In this document: positions 57,001 to 63,878 of the stretch, piece by piece
Layout of the letters: every line of letters begins with the position of its first letter
How positions within the stretch are numbered: position 1 is the stretch's first letter
From: Mesorhizobium sp. 113-3-3
GTDB taxonomy: Bacteria > Pseudomonadota > Alphaproteobacteria > Rhizobiales > Rhizobiaceae
Direction: 5' to 3'
DNA length: 64,000 nt
Assembly: GCF_016756495.1 (NCBI RefSeq)
Contig: NZ_AP023243.1
Coordinates: 5,708,501 to 5,772,500, forward strand
Program-made: the position numbers and the translations under genes
Notes under the pieces: model-generated
Told to the model about the DNA's origin: nothing
The model's database searches: none
Seen by the model: the letters and a program-made list of their open reading frames with translations, nothing else

Positions 57001-60000
57001 GTCGACGTCGCTGTCGTTGAGATCGCCGCTGGCGGTCGGGGTGCCGGGAATGGCGTTGGCCACGCCGCCGGCTTCGGTCACGCTGCCGCTCGTGGTGCCG
57101 GAGATGACGGCCGCGTCATTGGTGCCGTGGATGGTGACGGTCACCACCTGGGCGGTGCCGTCGGCGGTCAGAGCGGTGAAGGTGTCGGTGGTGCTGTCGC
57201 CGACATTGAGCGCCTGAACCGTGGCGTTGTTGTTGTCGAGCGTGTAGGTCCACTGGCCGTCGCTGTCGAGCTGATAGGTGCCGAGACCGCCGGTGCTGGC
57301 CGTTCCGGCGGCCGCCGTCTGCCAGGTGTCGGGCGTGTTGTCGACGTCGCTGTCGTTGAGATCGCCGCTGGCGGTCGGGGTGCCGGGAATGGCGTTGGCC
57401 ACGCCGCCGGCTTCGGTCACGCTGCCGCTCGTGGTGCCGGAGATGACGGCCGCATCATTGGTGCCGTGGATGGTGACGGTCACCACCTGGGCGGTGCCGT
57501 CGGCGGTCAGAGCGGTGAAGGTGTCGGTGGTGCTGTCGCCGACATTGAGCGCCTGAACCGTGGCGTTGTTGTTGTCGAGCGTGTAGGTCCACTGGCCGTC
57601 GCTGTCGAGCTGATAGGTGCCGAGACCGCCGGTGCTGGCCGTTCCGGCGGCCGCCGTCTGCCAGGTGTCGGGCGTGTTGTCGACGTCGCTGTCGTTGAGA
57701 TCGCCGCTGGCGGTCGGGGTGCCGGGAATGGCGTTGGCCACGCCGCCGGCTTCGGTCACGCTGCCGCTCGTGGTGCCGGAGATGACGGCCGCGTCATTGG
57801 TGCCGTGGATGGTGACGGTCACCACCTGGGCGGTGCCGTCGGCGGTCAGAGCGGTGAAGGTGTCGGTGGTGCTGTCGCCGACATTGAGCGCCTGAACCGT
57901 GGCGTTGCTGTTGTCGAGCGTGTAGGTCCACTGGCCGTCGCTGTCGAGCTGATAGGTGCCGAGACCGCCGGTGCTGGCCGTTCCGGCGGCCGCCGTCTGC
58001 CAGGTGTCGGGCGTGTTGTCGACGTCGCTGTCGTTGAGATCGCCGCTGGCGGTCGGGGTGCCGGGAATGGCGTTGGCCACGCCGCCGGCTTCGGTCACGC
58101 TGCCGCTCGTGGTGCCGGAGATGACGGCCGCGTCATTGGTGCCGTGGATGGTGACGGTCACCACCTGGGCGGTGCCGTCGGCGGTCAGAGCGGTGAAGGT
58201 GTCGGTGGTGCCGTCGCCGACATTGAGCGCCTGAACCGTGGCGTTGCTGTTGTCGAGCGTGTAGGTCCACTGGCCGTCGCTGTCGAGCTGATAGGTGCCG
58301 AGACCGCCGGTGCTGGCCGTTCCGGCGGCCGCCGTCTGCCAGGTGTCGGGCGTGTTGTCGACGTCGCTGTCGTTGAGATCGCCGCTGGCGGTCGGGGTGC
58401 CGGGAATGGCGTTGGCCACGCCGCCGGCTTCGGTCACGCTGCCGCTCGTGGTGCCGGAGATGACGGCCGCGTCATTGGTGCCGTGGATGGTGACGGTCAC
58501 CACCTGGGCGGTGCCGTCGGCGGTCAGAGCGGTGAAGGTGTCGGTGGTGCTGTCGCCGACATTGAGCGCCTGAACCGTGGCGTTGTTGTTGTCGAGCGTG
58601 TAGGTCCACTGGCCGTCGCTGTCGAGCTGATAGGTGCCGAGACCGCCGGTGCTGGCCGTTCCGGCGGCCGCCGTCTGCCAGGTGTCGGGCGTGTTGTCGA
58701 CGTCGCTGTCGTTGAGATCGCCGCTGGCGGTCGGGGTGCCGGGAATGGCGTTGGCCACGCCGCCGGCTTCGGTCACGCTGCCGCTCGTGGTGCCGGAGAT
58801 GACGGCCGCATCATTGGTGCCGTGGATGGTGACGGTCACCACCTGGGCGGTGCCGTCGGCGGTCAGAGCGGTGAAGGTGTCGGTGGTGCCGTCGCCGACA
58901 TTGAGCGCCTGAACCGTGGCGTTGCTGTTGTCGAGCGTGTAGGTCCACTGGCCGTCGCTGTCGAGCTGATAGGTGCCGAGACCGCCGGTGCTGGCCGTTC
59001 CGGCGGCCGCCGTCTGCCAGGTGTCGGGCGTGTTGTCGACGTCGCTGTCGTTGAGATCGCCGCTGGCGGTCGGGGTGCCGGGAATGGCGTTGGCCACGCC
59101 GCCGGCTTCGGTCACGCTGCCGCTCGTGGTGCCGGAGATGACGGCCGCGTCATTGGTGCCGTGGATGGTGACGGTCACCACCTGGGCGGTGCCGTCGGCG
59201 GTCAGAGCGGTGAAGGTGTCGGTGGTGCTGTCGCCGACATTGAGCGCCTGAACCGTGGCGTTGCTGTTGTCGAGCGTGTAGGTCCACTGGCCGTCGCTGT
59301 CGAGCTGATAGGTGCCGAGACCGCCGGTGCTGGCCGTTCCGGCGGCCGCCGTCTGCCAGGTGTCGGGCGTGTTGTCGACGTCGCTGTCGTTGAGATCGCC
59401 GCTGGCGGTCGGGGTGCCGGGAATGGCGTTGGCCACGCCGCCGGCTTCGGTCACGCTGCCGCTCGTGGTGCCGGAGATGACGGCCGCGTCATTGGTGCCG
59501 TGGATGGTGACGGTCACCACCTGGGCGGTGCCGTCGGCGGTCAGAGCGGTGAAGGTGTCGGTGGTGCTGTCGCCGACATTGAGCGCCTGAACCGTGGCGT
59601 TGTTGTTGTCGAGCGTGTAGGTCCACTGGCCGTCGCTGTCGAGCTGATAGGTGCCGAGACCGCCGGTGCTGGCCGTTCCGGCGGCCGCCGTCTGCCAGGT
59701 GTCGGGCGTGTTGTCGACGTCGCTGTCGTTGAGATCGCCGCTGGCGGTCGGGGTGCCGGGAATGGCGTTGGCCACGCCGCCGGCTTCGGTCACGCTGCCG
59801 CTCGTGGTGCCGGAGATGACGGCCGCATCATTGGTGCCGTGGATGGTGACGGTCACCACCTGGGCGGTGCCGTCGGCGGTCAGAGCGGTGAAGGTGTCGG
59901 TGGTGCTGTCGCCGACATTGAGCGCCTGAACCGTGGCGTTGTTGTTGTCGAGCGTGTAGGTCCACTGGCCGTCGCTGTCGAGCTGATAGGTGCCGAGACC

Positions 60001-63000
60001 GCCGGTGCTGGCCGTTCCGGCGGCCGCCGTCTGCCAGGTGTCGGGCGTGTTGTCGACGTCGCTGTCGTTGAGATCGCCGCTGGCGGTCGGGGTGCCGGGA
60101 ATGGCGTTGGCCACGCCGCCGGCTTCGGTCACGCTGCCGCTCGTGGTGCCGGAGATGACGGCCGCATCATTGGTGCCGTGGATGGTGACGGTCACCACCT
60201 GGGCGGTGCCGTCGGCGGTCAGAGCGGTGAAGGTGTCGGTGGTGCTGTCGCCGACATTGAGCGCCTGAACCGTGGCGTTGCTGTTGTCGAGCGTGTAGGT
60301 CCACTGGCCGTCGCTGTCGAGCTGATAGGTGCCGAGACCGCCGGTGCTGGCCGTTCCGGCGGCCGCCGTCTGCCAGGTGTCGGGCGTGTTGTCGACGTCG
60401 CTGTCGTTGAGATCGCCGCTGGCGGTCGGGGTGCCGGGAATGGCGTTGGCCACGCCGCCGGCTTCGGTCACGCTGCCGCTCGTGGTGCCGGAGATGACGG
60501 CCGCGTCATTGGTGCCGTGGATGGTGACGGTCACCACCTGGGCGGTGCCGTCGGCGGTCAGAGCGGTGAAGGTGTCGGTGGTGCTGTCGCCGACATTGAG
60601 CGCCTGAACCGTGGCGTTGCTGTTGTCGAGCGTGTAGGTCCACTGGCCGTCGCTGTCGAGCTGATAGGTGCCGAGACCGCCGGTGCTGGCCGTTCCGGCG
60701 GCCGCCGTCTGCCAGGTGTCGGGCGTGTTGTCGACGTCGCTGTCGTTGAGATCGCCGCTGGCGGTCGGGGTGCCGGGAATGGCGTTGGCCACGCCGCCGG
60801 CTTCGGTCACGCTGCCGCTCGTGGTGCCGGAGATGACGGCCGCATCATTGGTGCCGTGGATGGTGACGGTCACCACCTGGGCGGTGCCGTCGGCGGTCAG
60901 AGCGGTGAAGGTGTCGGTGGTGCTGTCGCCGACATTGAGCGCCTGAACCGTGGCGTTGCTGTTGTCGAGCGTGTAGGTCCACTGGCCGTCGCTGTCGAGC
61001 TGATAGGTGCCGAGACCGCCGGTGCTGGCCGTTCCGGCGGCCGCCGTCTGCCAGGTGTCGGGCGTGTTGTCGACGTCGCTGTCGTTGAGATCGCTGCTGG
61101 CGGTCGGGGTGCCGGGAATGGCGTTGGCCACGCCGCCGGCTTCGGTCACGCTGCCGCTCGTGGTGCCGGAGATGACGGCCGCATCATTGGTGCCGTGGAT
61201 GGTGACGGTCACCACCTGGGCGGTGCCGTCCAGTGTGTGGACGGTAAAGGTCTCAGTGAGATGCTGGCCGACATTGAGGGCCTGAACCGTGGCATTGTTG
61301 TTGTTGAGCGTGAAGGTCCAGACACCACCCGTGGTCATCTGGTAGGTGCCGTAGCCATTATCACTCGCGGCTCCGGCCGCGACCGCCTGGAACGTATTGG
61401 GCGTGTTGTCGGCGTCGGTGTCGGTCAGCGTGCCGCTCGCCGTCGGCGTCCCGGCAATGGCGTTGCCCACGCCGCCGGCCTCGACGACCGTGCCGCTCGA
61501 GGTGCCGGAGATCACGGCAGCGTCGTTGGTGCCCTGGATCGTGACGGTCACCACCTGGGGCGTGCCGTCGATGGTGGTCACGGTGAAGGTGTCGGTCAGC
61601 GTGCCGCCGACATTGAGCGCCTGGACGGCGGCCTTGCCGTTGTCGAGCGTGTAGGTCCACACGCCACCGGCCGTCATTTCAAAGGTGCCGTAGCCATGGT
61701 CGGTGGCCGCCCCGGCGCCAACCCCCGTGAAGGCGTTGGGCGTGTTGTCGACGTCGGTGTCGGTCAGCGTGCCGCTCGCCGTCGGCGTCCCGGCAATGGC
61801 GTTGCCCACGCCGCCGGCCTCGACGACCGTGCCGCTCGAGGTGCCGGAGATCACGGCAGCGTCGTTGGTGCCCTGGATGGTGACGGTGACAACCTGCGCA
61901 GTGCCATCCTGTGTGTGGACGGTAAAGGTCTCAGTGAGGTTCTGGCCGACGTTAAGGGCCTGCACTGCCGCATTGTTGTTGTTGAGCGTAAAGGTCCAGA
62001 CACCCCCCGCGGTCATCTGGTAGGTCCCGTAGCCGTGATCGCCCGCGGTTCCAGCCGCGACCGCCTGGAACGTATTGGGCGTGTTGTCGACGTCGGTGTC
62101 GGTCAGCGTGCCGCTCACCGTCGGCGTCCCGGCAATGGCATTGGCCACGCCGCCGGCCTCGATGACCGTGCCGCTTGAGGTGCCGGAGATCACCGCGGCA
62201 TCGTTGGTGCCCTGGATCGTGACGGTGACAACCTGCGCAGTGCCATCCTGTGTGTGGACGGTAAAGGTCTCAGTGAGGTTCTGGCCGACGTTAAGGGCCT
62301 GCACTGCCGCATTGTTGTTGTTGAGCGTAAAGGTCCAGACACCCCCCGCGGTCATCTGGTAGGTCCCGTAGCCGTGATCGCCCGCGGTTCCAGCCGCGAC
62401 CGCCTGGAACGTATTGGGCGTGTTGTCGACGTCGGTGTCGGTCAGCGTGCCGCTCACCGTCGGCGTCCCGGCAATGGCATTGGCCACGCCGCCGGCCTCG
62501 ATGACCGTGCCGCTGATCGTGCCAGTAATGACGGCCGCGTCATTGGTGCCGGCGAATTGCACCGTAGCGGTTGCCCAACTGAGCGTTCCATTGCCGAGTT
62601 GGATCGAGTAGATGAAGGTGTCAGTTAGATATTGTCCCGCATTCAAGCCCTGCAGCTGCGCCTTGAAAGCGGCTGACAAGGTCGCCGCATCGTATCCCAC
62701 GCGTCCGTCGGCCGTGATCCAAATCTTTGCGCCGTTTAAACTTGTGTCGGGGCTGATACCTTCAGTGCGCCCCAAATCCTGAGTCAACAAATCACCGGCG
62801 ACATATCCACCCATCGCGCCTGACGTGTTGATACCGTTATCGACCGACCAGAGGGTCTTGGCGTTTCCGCCGAGATCGTTGGACATTACATTCAGGATTA
62901 GGACACCTGTGGTGTCTTCCGAATAAGTGAACAGGTCATCCTTCGCCTGCGGTGTATTGGAGAACGACGTCGTTGTGCCGCCGGCACCGGTGACCTGAGT

Positions 63001-63006
63001 AGCCAT
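48043..63006 (-). CDS. Giant VCBS-repeat adhesin secreted by type I secretion
   Basis: A 4987-residue surface adhesin candidate. Order: N-terminal region with cadherin-like AKDDLFTYSEDTTGVLILNVM (about 22-42, given in part); four variable VCBS repeats; 28 nearly identical 113-residue VCBS repeats; four more VCBS repeats, the last divergent; an Ig-like part; a metal-binding RTX-like GSHGNDLFVF near residue 4,590; and an Asn/Gly/Ser-rich C-terminal domain ending SSDLVM that should hold the type I signal. ATG at 63006 is chosen because AGGGGGG stands 8 bases before it; TTG at 63012 lies too close. The ABC exporter and adaptor are directly downstream. A role in attachment to roots, surfaces or in biofilms is inferred from the family. 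Confidence 0.93.
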   Translation of the reverse strand: MATQVTGAGGTTTSFSNTPQAKDDLFTYSEDTTGVLILNVMSNDLGGNAKTLWSVDNGINTSGAMGGYVAGDLLTQDLGRTEGISPDTSLNGAKIWITADGRVGYDAATLSAAFKAQLQGLNAGQYLTDTFIYSIQLGNGTLSWATATVQFAGTNDAAVITGTISGTVIEAGGVANAIAGTPTVSGTLTDTDVDNTPNTFQAVAAGTAGDHGYGTYQMTAGGVWTFTLNNNNAAVQALNVGQNLTETFTVHTQDGTAQVVTVTIQGTNDAAVISGTSSGTVIEAGGVANAIAGTPTVSGTLTDTDVDNTPNTFQAVAAGTAGDHGYGTYQMTAGGVWTFTLNNNNAAVQALNVGQNLTETFTVHTQDGTAQVVTVTIQGTNDAAVISGTSSGTVVEAGGVGNAIAGTPTASGTLTDTDVDNTPNAFTGVGAGAATDHGYGTFEMTAGGVWTYTLDNGKAAVQALNVGGTLTDTFTVTTIDGTPQVVTVTIQGTNDAAVISGTSSGTVVEAGGVGNAIAGTPTASGTLTDTDADNTPNTFQAVAAGAASDNGYGTYQMTTGGVWTFTLNNNNATVQALNVGQHLTETFTVHTLDGTAQVVTVTIHGTNDAAVISGTTSGSVTEAGGVANAIPGTPTASSDLNDSDVDNTPDTWQTAAAGTASTGGLGTYQLDSDGQWTYTLDNSNATVQALNVGDSTTDTFTALTADGTAQVVTVTIHGTNDAAVISGTTSGSVTEAGGVANAIPGTPTASGDLNDSDVDNTPDTWQTAAAGTASTGGLGTYQLDSDGQWTYTLDNSNATVQALNVGDSTTDTFTALTADGTAQVVTVTIHGTNDAAVISGTTSGSVTEAGGVANAIPGTPTASGDLNDSDVDNTPDTWQTAAAGTASTGGLGTYQLDSDGQWTYTLDNSNATVQALNVGDSTTDTFTALTADGTAQVVTVTIHGTNDAAVISGTTSGSVTEAGGVANAIPGTPTASGDLNDSDVDNTPDTWQTAAAGTASTGGLGTYQLDSDGQWTYTLDNNNATVQALNVGDSTTDTFTALTADGTAQVVTVTIHGTNDAAVISGTTSGSVTEAGGVANAIPGTPTASGDLNDSDVDNTPDTWQTAAAGTASTGGLGTYQLDSDGQWTYTLDNNNATVQALNVGDSTTDTFTALTADGTAQVVTVTIHGTNDAAVISGTTSGSVTEAGGVANAIPGTPTASGDLNDSDVDNTPDTWQTAAAGTASTGGLGTYQLDSDGQWTYTLDNSNATVQALNVGDSTTDTFTALTADGTAQVVTVTIHGTNDAAVISGTTSGSVTEAGGVANAIPGTPTASGDLNDSDVDNTPDTWQTAAAGTASTGGLGTYQLDSDGQWTYTLDNSNATVQALNVGDGTTDTFTALTADGTAQVVTVTIHGTNDAAVISGTTSGSVTEAGGVANAIPGTPTASGDLNDSDVDNTPDTWQTAAAGTASTGGLGTYQLDSDGQWTYTLDNNNATVQALNVGDSTTDTFTALTADGTAQVVTVTIHGTNDAAVISGTTSGSVTEAGGVANAIPGTPTASGDLNDSDVDNTPDTWQTAAAGTASTGGLGTYQLDSDGQWTYTLDNSNATVQALNVGDGTTDTFTALTADGTAQVVTVTIHGTNDAAVISGTTSGSVTEAGGVANAIPGTPTASGDLNDSDVDNTPDTWQTAAAGTASTGGLGTYQLDSDGQWTYTLDNSNATVQALNVGDSTTDTFTALTADGTAQVVTVTIHGTNDAAVISGTTSGSVTEAGGVANAIPGTPTASGDLNDSDVDNTPDTWQTAAAGTASTGGLGTYQLDSDGQWTYTLDNNNATVQALNVGDSTTDTFTALTADGTAQVVTVTIHGTNDAAVISGTTSGSVTEAGGVANAIPGTPTASGDLNDSDVDNTPDTWQTAAAGTASTGGLGTYQLDSDGQWTYTLDNNNATVQALNVGDSTTDTFTALTADGTAQVVTVTIHGTNDAAVISGTTSGSVTEAGGVANAIPGTPTASGDLNDSDVDNTPDTWQTAAAGTASTGGLGTYQLDSDGQWTYTLDNSNATVQALNVGDSTTDTFTALTADGTAQVVTVTIHGTNDAAVISGTTSGSVTEAGGVANAIPGTPTASGDLNDSDVDNTPDTWQTAAAGTASTGGLGTYQLDSDGQWTYTLDNSNATVQALNVGDSTTDTFTALTADGTAQVVTVTIHGTNDAAVISGTTSGSVTEAGGVANAIPGTPTASGDLNDSDVDNTPDTWQTAAAGTASTGGLGTYQLDSDGQWTYTLDNNNATVQALNVGDSTTDTFTALTADGTAQVVTVTIHGTNDAAVISGTTSGSVTEAGGVANAIPGTPTASGDLNDSDVDNTPDTWQTAAAGTASTGGLGTYQLDSDGQWTYTLDNNNATVQALNVGDSTTDTFTALTADGTAQVVTVTIHGTNDAAVISGTTSGSVTEAGGVANAIPGTPTASGDLNDSDVDNTPDTWQTAAAGTASTGGLGTYQLDSDGQWTYTLDNSNATVQALNVGDSTTDTFTALTADGTAQVVTVTIHGTNDAAVISGTTSGSVTEAGGVANAIPGTPTASGDLNDSDVDNTPDTWQTAAAGTASTGGLGTYQLDSDGQWTYTLDNSNATVQALNVGDSTTDTFTALTADGTAQVVTVTIHGTNDAAVISGTTSGSVTEAGGVANAIPGTPTASGDLNDSDVDNTPDTWQTAAAGTASTGGLGTYQLDSDGQWTYTLDNNNATVQALNVGDSTTDTFTALTADGTAQVVTVTIHGTNDAAVISGTTSGSVTEAGGVANAIPGTPTASGDLNDSDVDNTPDTWQTAAAGTASTGGLGTYQLDSDGQWTYTLDNSNATVQALNVGDSTTDTFTALTADGTAQVVTVTIHGTNDAAVISGTTSGSVTEAGGVANAIPGTPTASGDLNDSDVDNTPDTWQTAAAGTASTGGLGTYQLDSDGQWTYTLDNNNATVQALNVGDSTTDTFTALTADGTAQVVTVTIHGTNDAAVISGTTSGSVTEAGGVANAIPGTPTASGDLNDSDVDNTPDTWQTAAAGTASTGGLGTYQLDSDGQWTYTLDNNNATVQALNVGDSTTDTFTALTADGTAQVVTVTIHGTNDAAVISGTTSGSVTEAGGVANAIPGTPTASGDLNDSDVDNTPDTWQTAAAGTASTGGLGTYQLDSDGQWTYTLDNSNATVQALNVGDSTTDTFTALTADGTAQVVTVTIHGTNDAAVISGTTSGSVTEAGGVANAIPGTPTASGDLNDSDVDNTPDTWQTAAAGTASTGGLGTYQLDSDGQWTYTLDNNNATVQALNVGDSTTDTFTALTADGTAQVVTVTIHGTNDAAVISGTTSGSVTEAGGVANAIPGTPTASGDLNDSDVDNTPDTWQTAAAGTASTGGLGTYQLDSDGQWTYTLDNSNATVQALNVGDSTTDTFTALTADGTAQVVTVTIHGTNDAAVISGTTSGSVTEAGGVANAIPGTPTASGDLNDSDVDNTPDTWQTAAAGTASTGGLGTYQLDSDGQWTYTLDNSNATVQALNVGDSTTDTFTALTADGTAQVVTVTIHGTNDAAVISGTTSGSVTEAGGVANAIPGTPTASGDLNDSDVDNTPDTWQTAAAGTASTGGLGTYQLDSDGQWTYTLDNNNATVQALNVGDSTTDTFTALTADGTAQVVTVTIHGTNDAAVISGTTSGSVTEAGGVANAIPGTPTASGDLNDSDVDNTPDTWQTAAAGTASTGGLGTYQLDSDGQWTYTLDNSNATVQALNVGDSTTDTFTALTADGTAQVVTVTIHGTNDAAVISGTTSGSVTEAGGVANAIPGTPTASGALTDTDVDNSPNTFQAVAAGAASDHGYGTYQMTTGGVWTFTLNNNNATVQALNVGQHLTDTFTVTTIDGTPQVVTVTINGTNDAAVISGVVTGTVIEAGGVGNAIPGTPTASGALTDTDVDNTPNTFQAVAAGAASDNGYGTYQMTTGGVWTFTLNNNNAAVQALNVGQHLTDTFTVTTIDGTPQVVTVTINGTNDAAVISGVVTGTVVEAGGVGNAIPGTPTASGALTDTDVDNTPNTFQAVAAGAASDNGYGTYQMTTGGIWTFTLNNNNAAVQALNVGQHLTDTFTVTTIDGTPQVVTVTINGTNDAAVISGTSTTALTETNAAQNTGGTLVATDPDSSNAFVTQTNVAGSNGYGTFSIDATGHWTYAMNTAHDEFVGGTDYTDSITVATADGTSQLITVTIHGTNDAPVVDLNGASAGLSTTLSYTTGSAATAIAPSGTIVDIDSADFNGGSLTVAFTANGTSADQLTIQNQGVGAGQIGVTGSNVTYAGTIIGTFTGGTNGSNLVVTFNANATPAAAQALADHILYSNATSATIAKTVTYTLVDGDGTANGGTDTGTATATINVTGSDVTPPSVSISHALSSSQQQSTFTVHATDASGIQSVQLYDSINGAAPVLIYTMTAAELAAGLVSGNYVHTFDDGPAPFLVSNSVHQISAVVTDSSTAHNSATAVDSVTFKTNGGGGSSTKFTAPAGTSGEPINLALTDPSHEGALITVTVKDVPSGWTIDGATHNADGSWTTQTSDLHALTVTTPASFTGAAVLDVQMTWTNADGTVGTASIADNVEAYAPGSPIFAWSGDDVLTGSHGNDLFVFSQPIGADTVHNFDAAADQIDLIGYNGLADFADLQTHIADDANGNAVITLGDGQSITLDGVHSSALTGSNFVFDQTPVVNNSGTMTIGDGALLPLSGIINNSGLISLDSTGGDTLLQVIQHGVTLQGGGQILLSDSATNIISGTGPDVTLVNVDNTISGAGQLGGGMLSLDNRGTISASGSNALVIDTGGSVAINSGTLEATGSGGLTITGGLANSGMLWANGGNIVIHGQVTGDGDATIGNLSKLEFGGASSTDVIFGHDAAGTLQLDDSFDYSGRIGGITNDDRLDLHDILFGAGTTAVYQANQDGSGGTLTVSDGTHGAALHLVGSYDATAFKLADDGQGHTVVSYNPAEFTLTGIGSGAVSSDLVM
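51690..61181 (-). repeat. Tandem array of 28 near-identical 339-bp VCBS-coding units
   Basis: Twenty-eight units of exactly 339 bp (113 codons) in one frame. Differences are almost only at three single bases: Ser or Asn codon in DN(S/N)NATV, Asp-Ser or Asp-Gly in GD(S/G)TTD (two units), and a silent GCG/GCA change near the unit boundary. One unit (around 61082) has Ser instead of Gly in SGDL. This level of identity implies recent expansion or gene conversion, and the copy number may vary or be misassembled. Confidence 0.95.
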
Positions 63007-63033
63007 TTTCAACCCCCCTTATTTGTATAAAAA

Positions 63034-63051
63034 CAGATGCCCAACCATCTG
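63034..63051. promoter_or_regulatory. Dyad symmetry upstream of the adhesin gene
   Basis: CAGATG (63034-63039), 6 bases, CATCTG (63046-63051): a perfect palindrome 28 bases upstream of the adhesin ATG. A minus-strand TATACA (63029-63024) next to it could be a -10 box. Candidate operator; no matched -35 box is evident. Confidence 0.4.
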
Positions 63052-63555
63052 CTTCATTGACAGTACTGAACGGCCGGCTGCTTCCAGCCGAAGAACAGTC
63101 GTGCGAATCCGGGCAGGTAATGAATTGTCGCCGTCATCCAGACACACCGCCGCGCTTAGAACAGCCGCCTAAGCTGGCTATTCCCGGACGGATATTGACT
63201 CGATGCTGGTCGGCCCGGCGACACTGGTCGTCGCGCTGCGTTCCCTACCCAAGTTACATCGTCCAACTCGTGGTTATTGGCCACGAACTTTAGACGCCCC
63301 TTATATTAGGAGATTATTAACTCTCATTACGGGGAAGGGTCAACATCCAACTTGGCGGAACAGTTAATAGTTGAACATAGGGCCACAGCCGCCCGGATCG
63401 GGCGGCGGAGATCGATCGAGCGCACGCCGGATACAAGCCTGGCGGGGTGGAACGTGGAGGAGCGTGATGAGGACCCGCCTGCGCCCGGAAGTTTCATGCT
63501 CTTACCCACGGACATCGCTCCAAGGATGACGAGGCGCGGAACAGATCCGCCTTTG

Positions 63556-63578
63556 GGCACACCGTTCTACGCTGTGCC
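63556..63578 (+). terminator. Hairpin followed by T-rich run
   Basis: GGCACA (63556-63561), 11-base loop, TGTGCC (63573-63578), then TCTCTCTTTTT. It looks like a plus-strand intrinsic terminator, but no gene ending here is recognised; an unannotated small RNA or a relic is possible. Confidence 0.4.
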
Positions 63579-63585
63579 TCTCTCT

Positions 63586-63617
63586 TTTTGAGAGGTCTTT
63601 GTTTTGAGAGGTCTTTG
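63586..63617. repeat. Two adjacent copies of a 16-bp direct repeat
   Basis: TTTTGAGAGGTCTTTG occurs at 63586-63601 and again at 63602-63617 with no gap. It sits in noncoding sequence right after the hairpin at 63556. It could be a tandem regulator-binding site or a recent slippage product. Confidence 0.75.
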
Positions 63618-63852
63618 ATTCATAAGAGCCATGGGTGCAGATCGGGCTTGCCTGATCTGATATGGAGAAGGCGAGTTCAGCGAAAGTGAGATACGGATAC
63701 GAAAACAATTTTCGATAGCGAAAGTCGTCACCGAAACTACGCTACCGCCGCCGTTTCCATGCTTCATTCCCACTCGATTGTTCACGGCTCTGTTAACGCA
63801 TTGAATTTACTTAAGAAAATGTTTTTGAGCCCGAATACTACCGACCTGCGGG

Positions 63853-63878
63853 CCGTCAAATAGCTACGCTTTTGATTT
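63853..63878. repeat. Shared intergenic element, copy B
   Basis: CCGTCAAATAGCTACGCTTT plus GATTT. It matches 23 of 26 bases with 44645-44670, with an identical 16-base core. It lies about 850 bases upstream of the adhesin start. Both copies are noncoding and in the same orientation. Confidence 0.6.

Noticed and set aside
51690..61181. CRISPR-like or phage-tail repeat array
   Set aside because: The units are 339 bp, contiguous, in frame and coding for VCBS domains, with no spacers.
50383..62178. A 3931-codon open frame on the plus strand, antisense to the adhesin
   Set aside because: It is open only because the 339-bp repeat has no stop in this frame, so one open unit gives an open array. 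The product is a monotonous repeat without known fold, while the minus strand encodes recognisable VCBS domains with exporter genes next to it.
63352..63591. A 79-codon plus-strand ORF in the right-hand gene-free region
   Set aside because: No recognisable similarity, no good ribosome-binding site, and its end overlaps the hairpin and T-run.
63793..63813. TTAA half-sites resembling a CtrA box
   Set aside because: The spacing between the two TTAA sequences is 14, not the 7 bases of the CtrA consensus.
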